This document shows positions 1-5,612 of a stretch of 5,612 nt of DNA, one piece after another. The position numbers and the translations under genes are program-made. Under the pieces are notes generated by a model that saw only the letters and a program-made list of their open reading frames with translations, searched no databases and was not told the DNA's origin. The stretch's first letter is position 1; each line of letters starts with the position of its first letter. The stretch is from Candidatus Omnitrophota bacterium (GTDB lineage: Bacteria; Ratteibacteria; UBA8468; B48-G9; JAFGKM01), in assembly GCA_023818785.1 (NCBI GenBank), contig JAMWCO010000107.1:1-5612 (forward strand), read 5' to 3'.

Positions 1-650
1 AAAACTCAATTCTTTATCTTGATTGCAAAAATTTAGAATATGAAAATATTAAATCAAATAAAAAATTTGATTATTCAATTGTTATGGTATATTCAGGAAT
101 AGAAAGGGTTTTGTATGAGACATCTTATAATAAAAGGGTTGAAGAATGTAAAAATGCAGGGGAAAATTTGATTGAATTTTCAGGAGAAAATTTGAAAAAA
201 GATATCTATTTAAGAGATGTAAATAAAGAGATTTTTTTAAAGTATAAAAATAAATTGCCTGAAGATTTAAGAAGAAGAGTTGAACATTTTTATAGTGAAA
301 TGGAAAGAGTTGAAAAAGGAATTCAATTATGGAAAAATGGAGATATAGAAGGATTTGGTAAGTTAATTAAAGAATCTGGTGAAAGTTCAATTAAAAATTA
401 TCAATGTGGTGCAGAAGAACTAATAAAGATTTATGAAATTTTAAATTCAATTAAAGGTATTTATGGAGCAAGATTTTCAGGCGCTGGATTTGGTGGTTGG
501 TCTTTCGGATTTATAAAAAATGAAGAAAATGTAAAAAGAGAAATTATAGAAACTCTAAAAGCAGAATATTTAAAAATTTATCCTCAATATGAAAGAAGTT
601 TTAAAATTGTATTTATTGAAAAAAAATTAATCCCATCCCATATGTATTAA
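1..650 (+). CDS. Galactokinase-family GHMP sugar kinase, partial (N-terminus outside window)
   Basis: This is the C-terminal 215 residues of a GHMP-superfamily sugar kinase, which would phosphorylate a sugar or sugar acid at C1 using ATP in the cytoplasm. The frame is open from base 3, well before the first ATG at 84. The residues ahead of that ATG already match galactokinase (LDCKNLEYENI, compared with the family's LDCR.LEY), so 84 is an internal methionine and the gene is cut by the window edge. Next come the galactokinase-like SYNKRVEEC (nt 123-149), a helical GHMP C-terminal domain, and the third conserved motif GARFSGAGFGG (nt 465-497). The ATP-binding motif (PxxxGLSSSA) lies outside the window. 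The stretch SSIKNYQCGAEEL (nt 384-422), followed by YGARFSGAGF, resembles plant galacturonokinase and arabinokinase from memory more than GalK (which has YEVS.PELD), so the substrate may be galacturonate. That is inference. The gene ends in TAA, and a 138-nt gap separates it from thrC, so it is probably not in the downstream operon. Confidence 0.85.
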   Translation, partial: NSILYLDCKNLEYENIKSNKKFDYSIVMVYSGIERVLYETSYNKRVEECKNAGENLIEFSGENLKKDIYLRDVNKEIFLKYKNKLPEDLRRRVEHFYSEMERVEKGIQLWKNGDIEGFGKLIKESGESSIKNYQCGAEELIKIYEILNSIKGIYGARFSGAGFGGWSFGFIKNEENVKREIIETLKAEYLKIYPQYERSFKIVFIEKKLIPSHMY

Positions 651-733
651 CCTAAAGTTGTTGCACAGAGAAAAACAATATTAAATACTTCTGGTTATAT
701 AAATTTGAAAGAACCTATTTTTAAGATAATTTA

Positions 734-763
734 TTTTCAAAATTTTCACAAAAAAAGTATAAT
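734..763 (+). promoter_or_regulatory. Candidate sigma-70-type promoter for the thrC operon
   Basis: A perfect TATAAT lies at 758-763, preceded at an 18-nt spacing by TTTTCA (734-739), which matches four of six bases of the TTGACA -35 box. Transcription would begin near 770 and give a leader of only about 20 nt before thrC. That leaves no room for a T-box, riboswitch or leader-peptide attenuator. The gap is so AT-rich that a TATAAT could occur by chance. The support comes from its place in the only sizeable intergenic gap, ahead of a long coupled gene chain. Confidence 0.4.
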
Positions 764-779
764 TTTATAAATATTTGAT

Positions 780-785
780 GAGGGG
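780..785 (+). promoter_or_regulatory. Shine-Dalgarno site of thrC
   Basis: The sequence GAGGGG ends three bases before the ATG at 789, and its GAGG core leaves a five-base spacer. It is the only G-rich cluster in the 138-nt gap and fixes the thrC start at 789. Confidence 0.65.
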
Positions 786-788
786 AAA

Positions 789-2147
789 ATGGAAATTTTA
801 TATAGAAGTACAAATAGGAAATCTAATCTTGTAACTTTTAAACAGGCAGTTTTGAAAGGACAGGCACCTGATTATGGATTATATATCCCAACATATATAC
901 CATCTTTTGAAAAGAAACAAATAGATTCATTTAAGGATAAAGAATATTATGAGATTGCATTTTCTGTCTTATATAAATTTTTGAAAGATGAAATTTCAGA
1001 TGAAATAATTTACGAAATTGTAAAAAAAGCATATAATTTTGAAGTTCCAGTAAAAAAAATAGATTCAAACCTTTATATTTTATTTCTTGATAAAGGTCCA
1101 AGTTGTTCATTTAAGGATTTTGCTGCAAGATTTATGGCAGGCATTATGGAATATTTTGCAAATGAAGATAATATTTTTTTAAATGTTCTTGTTGCTACTT
1201 CAGGAGATACTGGTGGAGCAATTGCAAATGCTTTTTTAGAGAAAAAGAATATAAGGGTCTTTATCCTTTTCCCAAAAGAAGAGATTACAGATATACAGAG
1301 AAAACAGATGACAACTCTTGGGAAAAACATAATACCTATTGGTGTAAATGGAACATTTGATGATTGTCAGGGATTTGTAAAAAGAGCATTTAATGATAAA
1401 GATTTGAAATTTTTAAATTTAACTTCTGCAAATTCTATAAATATTTCAAGATTATTACCTCAAAGTGTTTATTATTTTTATGCTTATTCAAAAATTGAAA
1501 ATGGTAAAGTTTCATTTTCAGTCCCTTCAGGTAATTTTGGTAATTTAATGGGTGGTGTTATAGCAAAAAGAATGGGTTTACCAATAGAAAAATTTATAGT
1601 TGCAGTTAATGAAAATGATGAATTCCCAAAATTTTTAGAAACAGAAATATATAAACCTTTAATACCTTCAAAAAAATGTAGTTCTAATGCAATGAATGTT
1701 GGACATCCAAGTAATTTAGCAAGATTAATTGATTTATATGGTGGATGGATGTATGATGAAAGAAATCATTCAGGAAAAGTTATAAAATATGGAGTTATTA
1801 AGATAAAACCTGATATGGAAAAATTAAAGAATGATTTCATTTCTTTTTCAATAACTGATAAAGAAGTAGAGGAAACAATTAAAAGATATTATAATGAATA
1901 TAAGATTATAATTGAACCTCATGGTGCTGTTGGTATAAAGGCATATGAAAAAGCAAAAATTTCTGGATTAACCATTTCACTTGAAACAGCACATCCTGGA
2001 AAATTTCCAGAAGTAATTAAAGAAATACTTGGATTTGAACCAGAAATCCCTGAATCATTAAAAAAATTAATTAAGATGAAAGAGAATTATTTTGTTATTG
2101 AAAAAGATTATAATGAATTTAAGGAATTTTTAAGGAGTTTAAAATGA
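789..2147 (+). CDS. thrC: Threonine synthase (PLP-dependent)
   Basis: Threonine synthase converts O-phospho-L-homoserine and water to L-threonine and phosphate in the cytosol, the last step of threonine synthesis. The 452-residue product is close to the length of the E. coli-type enzyme (428). It aligns with that type throughout: an N-terminal domain beginning LYRSTNR, and the PLP-lysine motif GPSCSFKDFAARF with K109 as the predicted Schiff-base lysine. ATSGDTGGA (136-144) follows, then SANSINISRLLPQ (213-225, substrate side) and PSGNFGN (246-252, the loop that cradles the PLP phosphate). SSNAMNVGHPSN follows near 298-309, and EPHGAVG is in the C-terminal part. GPS replaces the usual GPT before the PLP lysine, a conservative change. 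The gene starts after a good Shine-Dalgarno site and a likely promoter. Its stop overlaps the apgM-type gene in ATGA, so the two are translationally coupled. No truncation or missing key residue is seen. Confidence 0.96.
   Translation: MEILYRSTNRKSNLVTFKQAVLKGQAPDYGLYIPTYIPSFEKKQIDSFKDKEYYEIAFSVLYKFLKDEISDEIIYEIVKKAYNFEVPVKKIDSNLYILFLDKGPSCSFKDFAARFMAGIMEYFANEDNIFLNVLVATSGDTGGAIANAFLEKKNIRVFILFPKEEITDIQRKQMTTLGKNIIPIGVNGTFDDCQGFVKRAFNDKDLKFLNLTSANSINISRLLPQSVYYFYAYSKIENGKVSFSVPSGNFGNLMGGVIAKRMGLPIEKFIVAVNENDEFPKFLETEIYKPLIPSKKCSSNAMNVGHPSNLARLIDLYGGWMYDERNHSGKVIKYGVIKIKPDMEKLKNDFISFSITDKEVEETIKRYYNEYKIIIEPHGAVGIKAYEKAKISGLTISLETAHPGKFPEVIKEILGFEPEIPESLKKLIKMKENYFVIEKDYNEFKEFLRSLK
2132..2137 (+). 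promoter_or_regulatory. Shine-Dalgarno site of the apgM-type gene, inside the thrC 3' end
   Basis: AAGGAG lies within the last codons of thrC, six bases before the ATG at 2144. It is the strongest ribosome-binding site in the window. It confirms the start that overlaps the thrC stop as ATGA. Confidence 0.75.
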
Positions 2148-3349
2148 AATTTTTAGTTTTGATAATGGATGGTGCTGCTGATTTTCCAATAGAAGAACTG
2201 AATAATAAAACTCCTTTACAAGTGGCAAAAAAACCAAATATTGATTATATTACAAAAATAGGTGTAACTGGAATGTTTAAGACAATACCTGACAATTTTA
2301 TTACTGATTCAGGAGTTGCAAATTTATCAATTCTTGGATATGACCCTAAAAAAGTTTATACTGGTAGAGGAGTTATTGAAGCATATGCAAATGGGATTGA
2401 ACTTGAGAAAGATGAGATTGCTTTTAGATGTAATTTAATTAGTGTTGTTGATGGAAAAATAAAAAGTTATTCTGCTGGTTATATTTCAAATGAAGAGAGT
2501 TTTCAAATTATTCAATTTTTAAATAAAAAGATTGGAAGTGAAAATGTAAAATTTTATCCAGGGGTTGGTTTCAGAAATATATTGATTTTAAAAGGTGATT
2601 TTTCAGAAGATGTTAAATGTTATCCACCACATGATTATAATGGATATGAAATAAAAAAAATAATGGTAAAAAGTAATAAAAAAAATGGAGAAAAAACTGC
2701 TGAATTTTTAAACTATTTAATTATGGAATCAAATAAATATCTGGAAAATCACCCAATAAATATTAAGAGGGAAAAGGAAGGGAAAGAAAAGGCAAATTAT
2801 ATATGGGTCTGGTCTGGTGGAAGAAAACCTTGTCTTGAAAAATTTTATGATAGATTTAAAATTAAAGGAGCAATAATTTCAGCAGTTGATTTAATAAAAG
2901 GGATTGGGAAGATGATTGGTTTTGAAATTATAAATGTTCCTGGTGCAACAGGACTTTGGAATACAAATTATGAAGGGAAAGCAAAATATGCAATTGAAAT
3001 TTTGAAAAATTTTGATTTTGTTTATGTTCATGTTGAAGGGATAGATGAAGCAAGTCATGAAGGTAATGTTGAATTAAAAATAAAGTGTATTGAAGATTTT
3101 GATAAAAGATTGGTTGGAGTTATACTTGAAAATATAGATTTAAAATCTCATTGTATTGCTGTTCTTCCAGACCATTATACTCCTGTAAAACTTAAATCAC
3201 ATAAACCAGGTTATGTACCTTTTTCAATTTATTCACCAGAAAAAATACCAGATAAAGTAGAAAAATTTGATGAAGAAAGTTGTAAAAATGGTAAAATTGG
3301 ATATATTGAAGGAGACAGATTTATAAATATCTTTTTAAAAGGTAAATAA
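2144..3349 (+). CDS. apgM: Archaeal-type cofactor-independent phosphoglycerate mutase family; proposed homoserine kinase
   Basis: This is a 401-residue member of the alkaline-phosphatase superfamily, in the archaeal-type phosphoglycerate mutase group. Some bacterial members sit beside threonine genes and are annotated as a proposed homoserine kinase. Visible motifs are MDGAAD (8-13, metal ligand D9) and DSGVANLSILGYDP (55-68, S56 aligning with the catalytic serine). EIAFRCNL (91-98), PPHDYNG (161-167) and SAVDLIKGIG (246-255) come next, followed by VPGATGLWNTNYEGKA. The C-terminal metal-binding residues fall in VHVEGIDEASHEG (D301, H305) and LPDHYTP (D343, H344). Length and motif order are normal for the family. 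The residue after S56 is glycine, where the relatives I recall have aspartate (GSDVAN). The four-base overlap with thrC favours a role in making phosphohomoserine. The alternative is 2- to 3-phosphoglycerate isomerisation in glycolysis. The family assignment is firm; the substrate is inferred from context. Confidence 0.88.
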   Translation: MKFLVLIMDGAADFPIEELNNKTPLQVAKKPNIDYITKIGVTGMFKTIPDNFITDSGVANLSILGYDPKKVYTGRGVIEAYANGIELEKDEIAFRCNLISVVDGKIKSYSAGYISNEESFQIIQFLNKKIGSENVKFYPGVGFRNILILKGDFSEDVKCYPPHDYNGYEIKKIMVKSNKKNGEKTAEFLNYLIMESNKYLENHPINIKREKEGKEKANYIWVWSGGRKPCLEKFYDRFKIKGAIISAVDLIKGIGKMIGFEIINVPGATGLWNTNYEGKAKYAIEILKNFDFVYVHVEGIDEASHEGNVELKIKCIEDFDKRLVGVILENIDLKSHCIAVLPDHYTPVKLKSHKPGYVPFSIYSPEKIPDKVEKFDEESCKNGKIGYIEGDRFINIFLKGK

Positions 3350-3350
3350 A

Positions 3351-3986
3351 ATGTATATGATTATTGTTGGTTGTGGTAAAATTGGTTCATATCTTGCAAA
3401 ATTACTTGATAAAGAGAATGATGTTGTTGTTATTGATAAGGATGAAAAAAGTTTTGAAAAATTGCAAAATTTTAATGGAGTAATAAAGTTAGGAGATGCA
3501 CTTGATATAGATGTATTAAAAGAAGCAGGAATTGAAAAAGCAGATGCAATTTTTGTAATTACAAGTAATGATAATGCAAATATAGTTATAGGACAAGTAT
3601 CTAAAAAGATGTTTAATGTTCCAAAAGTTATTATAAGGATTTCTGACCCAAATAAAGAAAAAATATGTAAATTATTTGAAATTGAAACAATAAATACAAC
3701 AACTCTTATTGCTTCTCTTATAAAAGAAGGACTTACAAAAAGAATATCATCAAATTATTTTTTTGAAAATGAAGACCTTACAATTGCTGAATTAAAAAGT
3801 GAACTATTTATTGGTAAAAATGTAGAAGATATAAATATTAATGGTGAACTTCAAGTTTTTGCTATAATAAGAGGTAATAAAGGATTTATTCCTGACAAAA
3901 ACTTTAAAATAGAAAAAGATGATATAATTATAGGAATAATAGAAAAGAGAAATTTGAATAAATTTAAGAAAATTTTAAAGGAATGA
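3351..3986 (+). CDS. trkA: Trk potassium uptake regulatory subunit, TrkA-type RCK protein (first copy)
   Basis: This is a cytosolic regulator that binds NAD(H) or adenine nucleotides and gates a TrkH-type potassium channel. The 211-residue protein has one RCK unit. A Rossmann TrkA-N domain spans about 1-120, with GCGKIG at 7-12, the ribose-binding acid D29 at the end of the second strand (VVVIDKD), GDALD at 48-52 and ITSNDNAN at 70-77. A TrkA-C domain spans about 140-210. It is half the length of E. coli TrkA (458 residues), which holds two such units. The start at 3351 has AAAAGG (3337-3342) eight bases upstream. The alternative ATG at 3357 would lie 14 bases from that site and is less likely. 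The gene lies one base after the apgM-type stop and overlaps the second trkA by ATGA, so it is part of the same operon. Confidence 0.93.
   Translation: MYMIIVGCGKIGSYLAKLLDKENDVVVIDKDEKSFEKLQNFNGVIKLGDALDIDVLKEAGIEKADAIFVITSNDNANIVIGQVSKKMFNVPKVIIRISDPNKEKICKLFEIETINTTTLIASLIKEGLTKRISSNYFFENEDLTIAELKSELFIGKNVEDININGELQVFAIIRGNKGFIPDKNFKIEKDDIIIGIIEKRNLNKFKKILKE
3977..3982 (+). promoter_or_regulatory. Shine-Dalgarno-like AAAGGA abutting the second trkA start
   Basis: AAAGGA touches the ATG at 3983 with no spacer, which is too close for ordinary initiation. The start cannot move downstream because the first Rossmann strand (NIIIVGGGNVG) begins right after it. Initiation therefore probably depends on coupling to the preceding gene, whose TGA overlaps the ATG. 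Confidence 0.4.
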
Positions 3987-4645
3987 ATATAATAATTGTT
4001 GGTGGTGGAAATGTTGGTTATTACTTGGCTGAAAAATTGAGTGACAACCATTATGTTGTTTTAATAGAAAAAGAGCAAAAATTAAGTGAGAAAATTGCAG
4101 AAAAAATAAATTGTCTTGTTATAACTGGAGATGGATGTGACCCAGAAGTTTTAAAAAATGCAGGTATAAAAAAAGCAGATGTTATAGCGGCAGTTACTGG
4201 AAATGATGAAGATAATCTTGTAATATGCCAGATAGCGAAAGAAATATTTAATGTTAAAAGAGTAGTTGCAAGAGTTAATAATCCAAAAAATGAAAAAACA
4301 TTTTATCAACTTGGTGTTGATGTTGCAATAAGTGGAACTTCTTTAATTGCAAAAATCATTGAAGAAGAGGTAAACTGGGAAGATTTTGTAACATTATTTA
4401 CATTTAAAAGAGGTAAATTGTCAATAATAAGAATTGATTTACCTGAAAATTCTCCAGTTGTAAATAAAAAAATTAGTGAAATTATTTTCCCTGAAGATTC
4501 TGTTGTAGTTGCAGTTATGAGGGAAGATGATTTATTAATCCCAAAAAGTGATTTTATATTTAAGGGAAATGATGAAGTAATTGCAATAACAAGAGTTGAA
4601 AATGAAGTATTACTTCTAAATACTTTAATTGGCAAAGAAGAATGA
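3983..4645 (+). CDS. trkA: Trk potassium uptake regulatory subunit, TrkA-type RCK protein (second copy)
   Basis: This is a second single-RCK TrkA protein of 220 residues, with the same cytosolic gating role as its neighbour. The nucleotide-binding domain shows GGGNVG (7-12), a glutamate at the end of strand two (E29 in VVLIEKE), the classic GDGCDPEVL (49-57), AVTGNDEDN (70-78) and RVNNP (97-101). The TrkA-C domain covers about 140-215. It resembles the first copy along its length (for example VLKNAGIKKAD against VLKEAGIEKAD, and IFNVKRVVARV against MFNVPKVIIRI), so the pair is a diverged tandem duplication. Together the two copies match the two halves of E. coli TrkA, and they may form a mixed ring beneath TrkH. 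Using E rather than D at the ribose-binding site may change the nucleotide preference between copies; that is inference. ATGA overlaps join it to both neighbours. Confidence 0.93.
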   Translation: MNIIIVGGGNVGYYLAEKLSDNHYVVLIEKEQKLSEKIAEKINCLVITGDGCDPEVLKNAGIKKADVIAAVTGNDEDNLVICQIAKEIFNVKRVVARVNNPKNEKTFYQLGVDVAISGTSLIAKIIEEEVNWEDFVTLFTFKRGKLSIIRIDLPENSPVVNKKISEIIFPEDSVVVAVMREDDLLIPKSDFIFKGNDEVIAITRVENEVLLLNTLIGKEE

Positions 4646-4782
4646 AAAAATTTTTAAAATATATTAAGATTTTTTATAAAGGAGTTATTGGAATATTTAT
4701 TGAAATTTCTTTTATCATTTTAATTTTTATTTTTTCTTTAATTTTAAACTTTCTCTTTTATTCTTTAATTAAACTCCAATGA
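4642..4782 (+). CDS. Small single-span membrane protein between trkA and trkH, 46 residues
   Basis: I do not recognise a family. The 46-residue product begins MKKFLKYIKIFYK, with five lysines in the first 13 residues. A strongly hydrophobic stretch of about 30 residues (14-43, rich in I, F and L, with one glutamate at 21) follows, and the protein ends SLIKLQ. It should be a single-pass inner-membrane protein with its basic N-terminus in the cytosol. The evidence that it is real is context. Its ATG overlaps the second trkA stop and its TGA overlaps the trkH start, both as ATGA, and it fills a gap of about 130 nt in an operon with almost no other spacing. The site AAGAAG (4635-4640) is a weak, very close Shine-Dalgarno. 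It may be an accessory subunit of the Trk complex, by analogy with the tiny KdpF of the Kdp system, or a coupling ORF for trkH. Caution: T-rich DNA encodes hydrophobic residues by default. Confidence 0.6.
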   Translation: MKKFLKYIKIFYKGVIGIFIEISFIILIFIFSLILNFLFYSLIKLQ

Positions 4783-5612
4783 TACCTCAATTTTCAAGAG
4801 ATGATTTAAATGGTATTTTTCATTATACAGGAAAATTAATAATATTATTAGGTTATTTACTCCTTATCCCTTTATTTGTTGCAATTTTATATAATGAATG
4901 GAATCCTGCTATTGATTTTATTTTTTCATCTTTATTTTCTCTTTCAATTGGATATTTAATTGTTTCCCAATTTTCTGAAAGTTCTGATATAAATTGGAGA
5001 CAAGGGATGACAATTGCTTCATTAATATGGTTAATTTATATGGTTCTTGGTGCAATACCCCTTTATTTATCAGGTCATTATAAATCATATCTTGATAGTT
5101 GTTTTGAATCAATGAGCGCTTTAGCAACTACTGGACTTGTTCTTGTTAATGACCTTGACCATATGGCTCATTCTTATAATTTCTGGCGCCATTTTATGTG
5201 TTTCATTGGTGGACAAGGAATAATTTTACTTGGTCTTTTGATTTTTTTTAAAGGAGCAGGTGCATTCAGAATTTATGTAGGAGAAGCAAGAGAAGAAAGA
5301 ATCTTACCGAATGTTGTTCAGACATCTAAATTTATATGGTTAGTCAGTATGTGTTATTTAATAGTATTTACATTAATATTGGGTTTTATAAATATTTTTA
5401 ATGGATTTTCTCCTTCAGGGGCTTTCTTCCATGCTATATGTATTTTTATGGCAGGATGGGATACTGCTGGATTTGCAGTCCAATTACAAAATATAACTTA
5501 TTATCACAGTGGATTAATTGATTTAACTACATCTGTTATAGTTATACTTGGTGCTACAAGTTTTGCTCTTCATTATGCTGTATGGACTGGAAAGTTTAAA
5601 GAGATATTTGAA
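4779..5612 (+). CDS. trkH: Trk potassium uptake channel subunit TrkH, partial (C-terminus outside window)
   Basis: TrkH is the integral-membrane potassium-translocating subunit that works with the TrkA proteins upstream. The first 278 residues are present, of a usual total near 480. Helices near 17-39 and 46-64 match the extra N-terminal pair (domain D0) of TrkH and argue against the shorter KtrB form. The first pore repeat has a helix at 77-98 (ending LGAIPLYLSG) and a P-loop, FESMSALATTGL (109-120), whose filter glycine is G119. The next helix contains WRHFMCFIGGQGIILLGLL. The second repeat has a helix at about 183-206, a P-loop with GWDTAGF (226-232, filter glycine G231), and a helix near 247-268. 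The third and fourth repeats lie outside the window. The ATG at 4779 is fixed: a stop lies in frame at 4770-4772 and no alternative start lies near. No Shine-Dalgarno precedes it, so translation probably relies on reinitiation from the overlapping small ORF. Confidence 0.93.
   Translation, partial: MIPQFSRDDLNGIFHYTGKLIILLGYLLLIPLFVAILYNEWNPAIDFIFSSLFSLSIGYLIVSQFSESSDINWRQGMTIASLIWLIYMVLGAIPLYLSGHYKSYLDSCFESMSALATTGLVLVNDLDHMAHSYNFWRHFMCFIGGQGIILLGLLIFFKGAGAFRIYVGEAREERILPNVVQTSKFIWLVSMCYLIVFTLILGFINIFNGFSPSGAFFHAICIFMAGWDTAGFAVQLQNITYYHSGLIDLTTSVIVILGATSFALHYAVWTGKFKEIFE

Noticed and set aside
84..650. Reading the first gene as a complete 188-residue protein starting at the ATG at 84.
   Set aside because: The frame is open back to base 3, the upstream residues match galactokinase (LDCKNLEY), and no Shine-Dalgarno precedes 84. 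The gene is cut by the window edge.
693..720. Possible terminator after the sugar kinase: GGTT at 693-696, AACC at 712-715, then a T-rich run.
   Set aside because: The stem is only four base pairs with a long loop, too weak to call.
701..745. Inverted repeat AAATTTGAAA / TTTCAAAATTT with one bulged base, overlapping the candidate -35 box.
   Set aside because: It consists almost only of A and T in a very AT-rich gap, with a 24-nt loop, so chance is the simplest explanation.
1073..1330. Open frame of 85 codons on the minus strand inside thrC.
   Set aside because: It lies antisense to a strongly conserved enzyme region and its translation resembles no family. The same applies to minus-strand open frames at 3851-4051, 4306-4635 and 4918-5127.
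3357..3986. Alternative ATG at 3357 for the first trkA, giving MIIVGCGKIG.
   Set aside because: The Shine-Dalgarno AAAAGG lies eight bases from 3351 but 14 from 3357, and TrkA proteins often begin MY.IIVG, so 3351 is kept.
4642..5612. The small ORF as the true N-terminus of TrkH, separated by a frameshift.
   Set aside because: TrkH from 4779 already carries the normal N-terminal D0 helices, and no slippery heptamer is seen at the junction. Two separate proteins fit better.

Overview
This is a very AT-rich window (roughly a quarter G+C by eye) in which every gene lies on the plus strand. The six genes seen are packed into one short partial gene, one 138-nt intergenic gap, and then a chain of genes running to the right edge that are nearly all overlapping. 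Codon use is dominated by AAA, GAA, ATA, TTA and AGA. Shine-Dalgarno sites are present before several genes and all six are protein-coding, so the source is a bacterium. The E. coli-type threonine synthase, the archaeal-type phosphoglycerate mutase homologue next to it, and the Trk potassium system fit an anaerobic or uncultivated AT-rich bacterial lineage. The sequence alone does not let me name the phylum.

Layout. (1) Positions 1-650: the C-terminal part of a galactokinase-family GHMP sugar kinase whose start lies left of the window. Its C-terminal motif reads more like galacturonokinase than classical galactokinase. (2) Positions 651-788: an intergenic gap with a plausible sigma-70-type promoter (perfect TATAAT) and a Shine-Dalgarno site. 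(3) Positions 789-3349: threonine synthase (thrC) overlapping by ATGA with an apgM-type alkaline-phosphatase-superfamily protein. The latter belongs to the group proposed to act as a non-orthologous homoserine kinase, so the two could carry out the last two steps from homoserine to threonine. (4) Positions 3351-5612: a potassium-uptake module. It has two half-size TrkA-type RCK proteins in tandem, an unannotated-looking 46-residue single-span membrane protein, and the first 278 residues of the TrkH channel subunit, which runs off the right edge.

From thrC to trkH the junctions are a 4-nt overlap, a 1-nt gap, and then three more 4-nt ATGA overlaps. The region therefore looks like one translationally coupled transcription unit combining threonine synthesis with potassium uptake. 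The most notable items are the 46-codon small membrane protein held between trkA and trkH by ATGA overlaps on both sides, the likely homoserine-kinase replacement beside thrC, and a changed residue next to the presumed catalytic serine of that enzyme.
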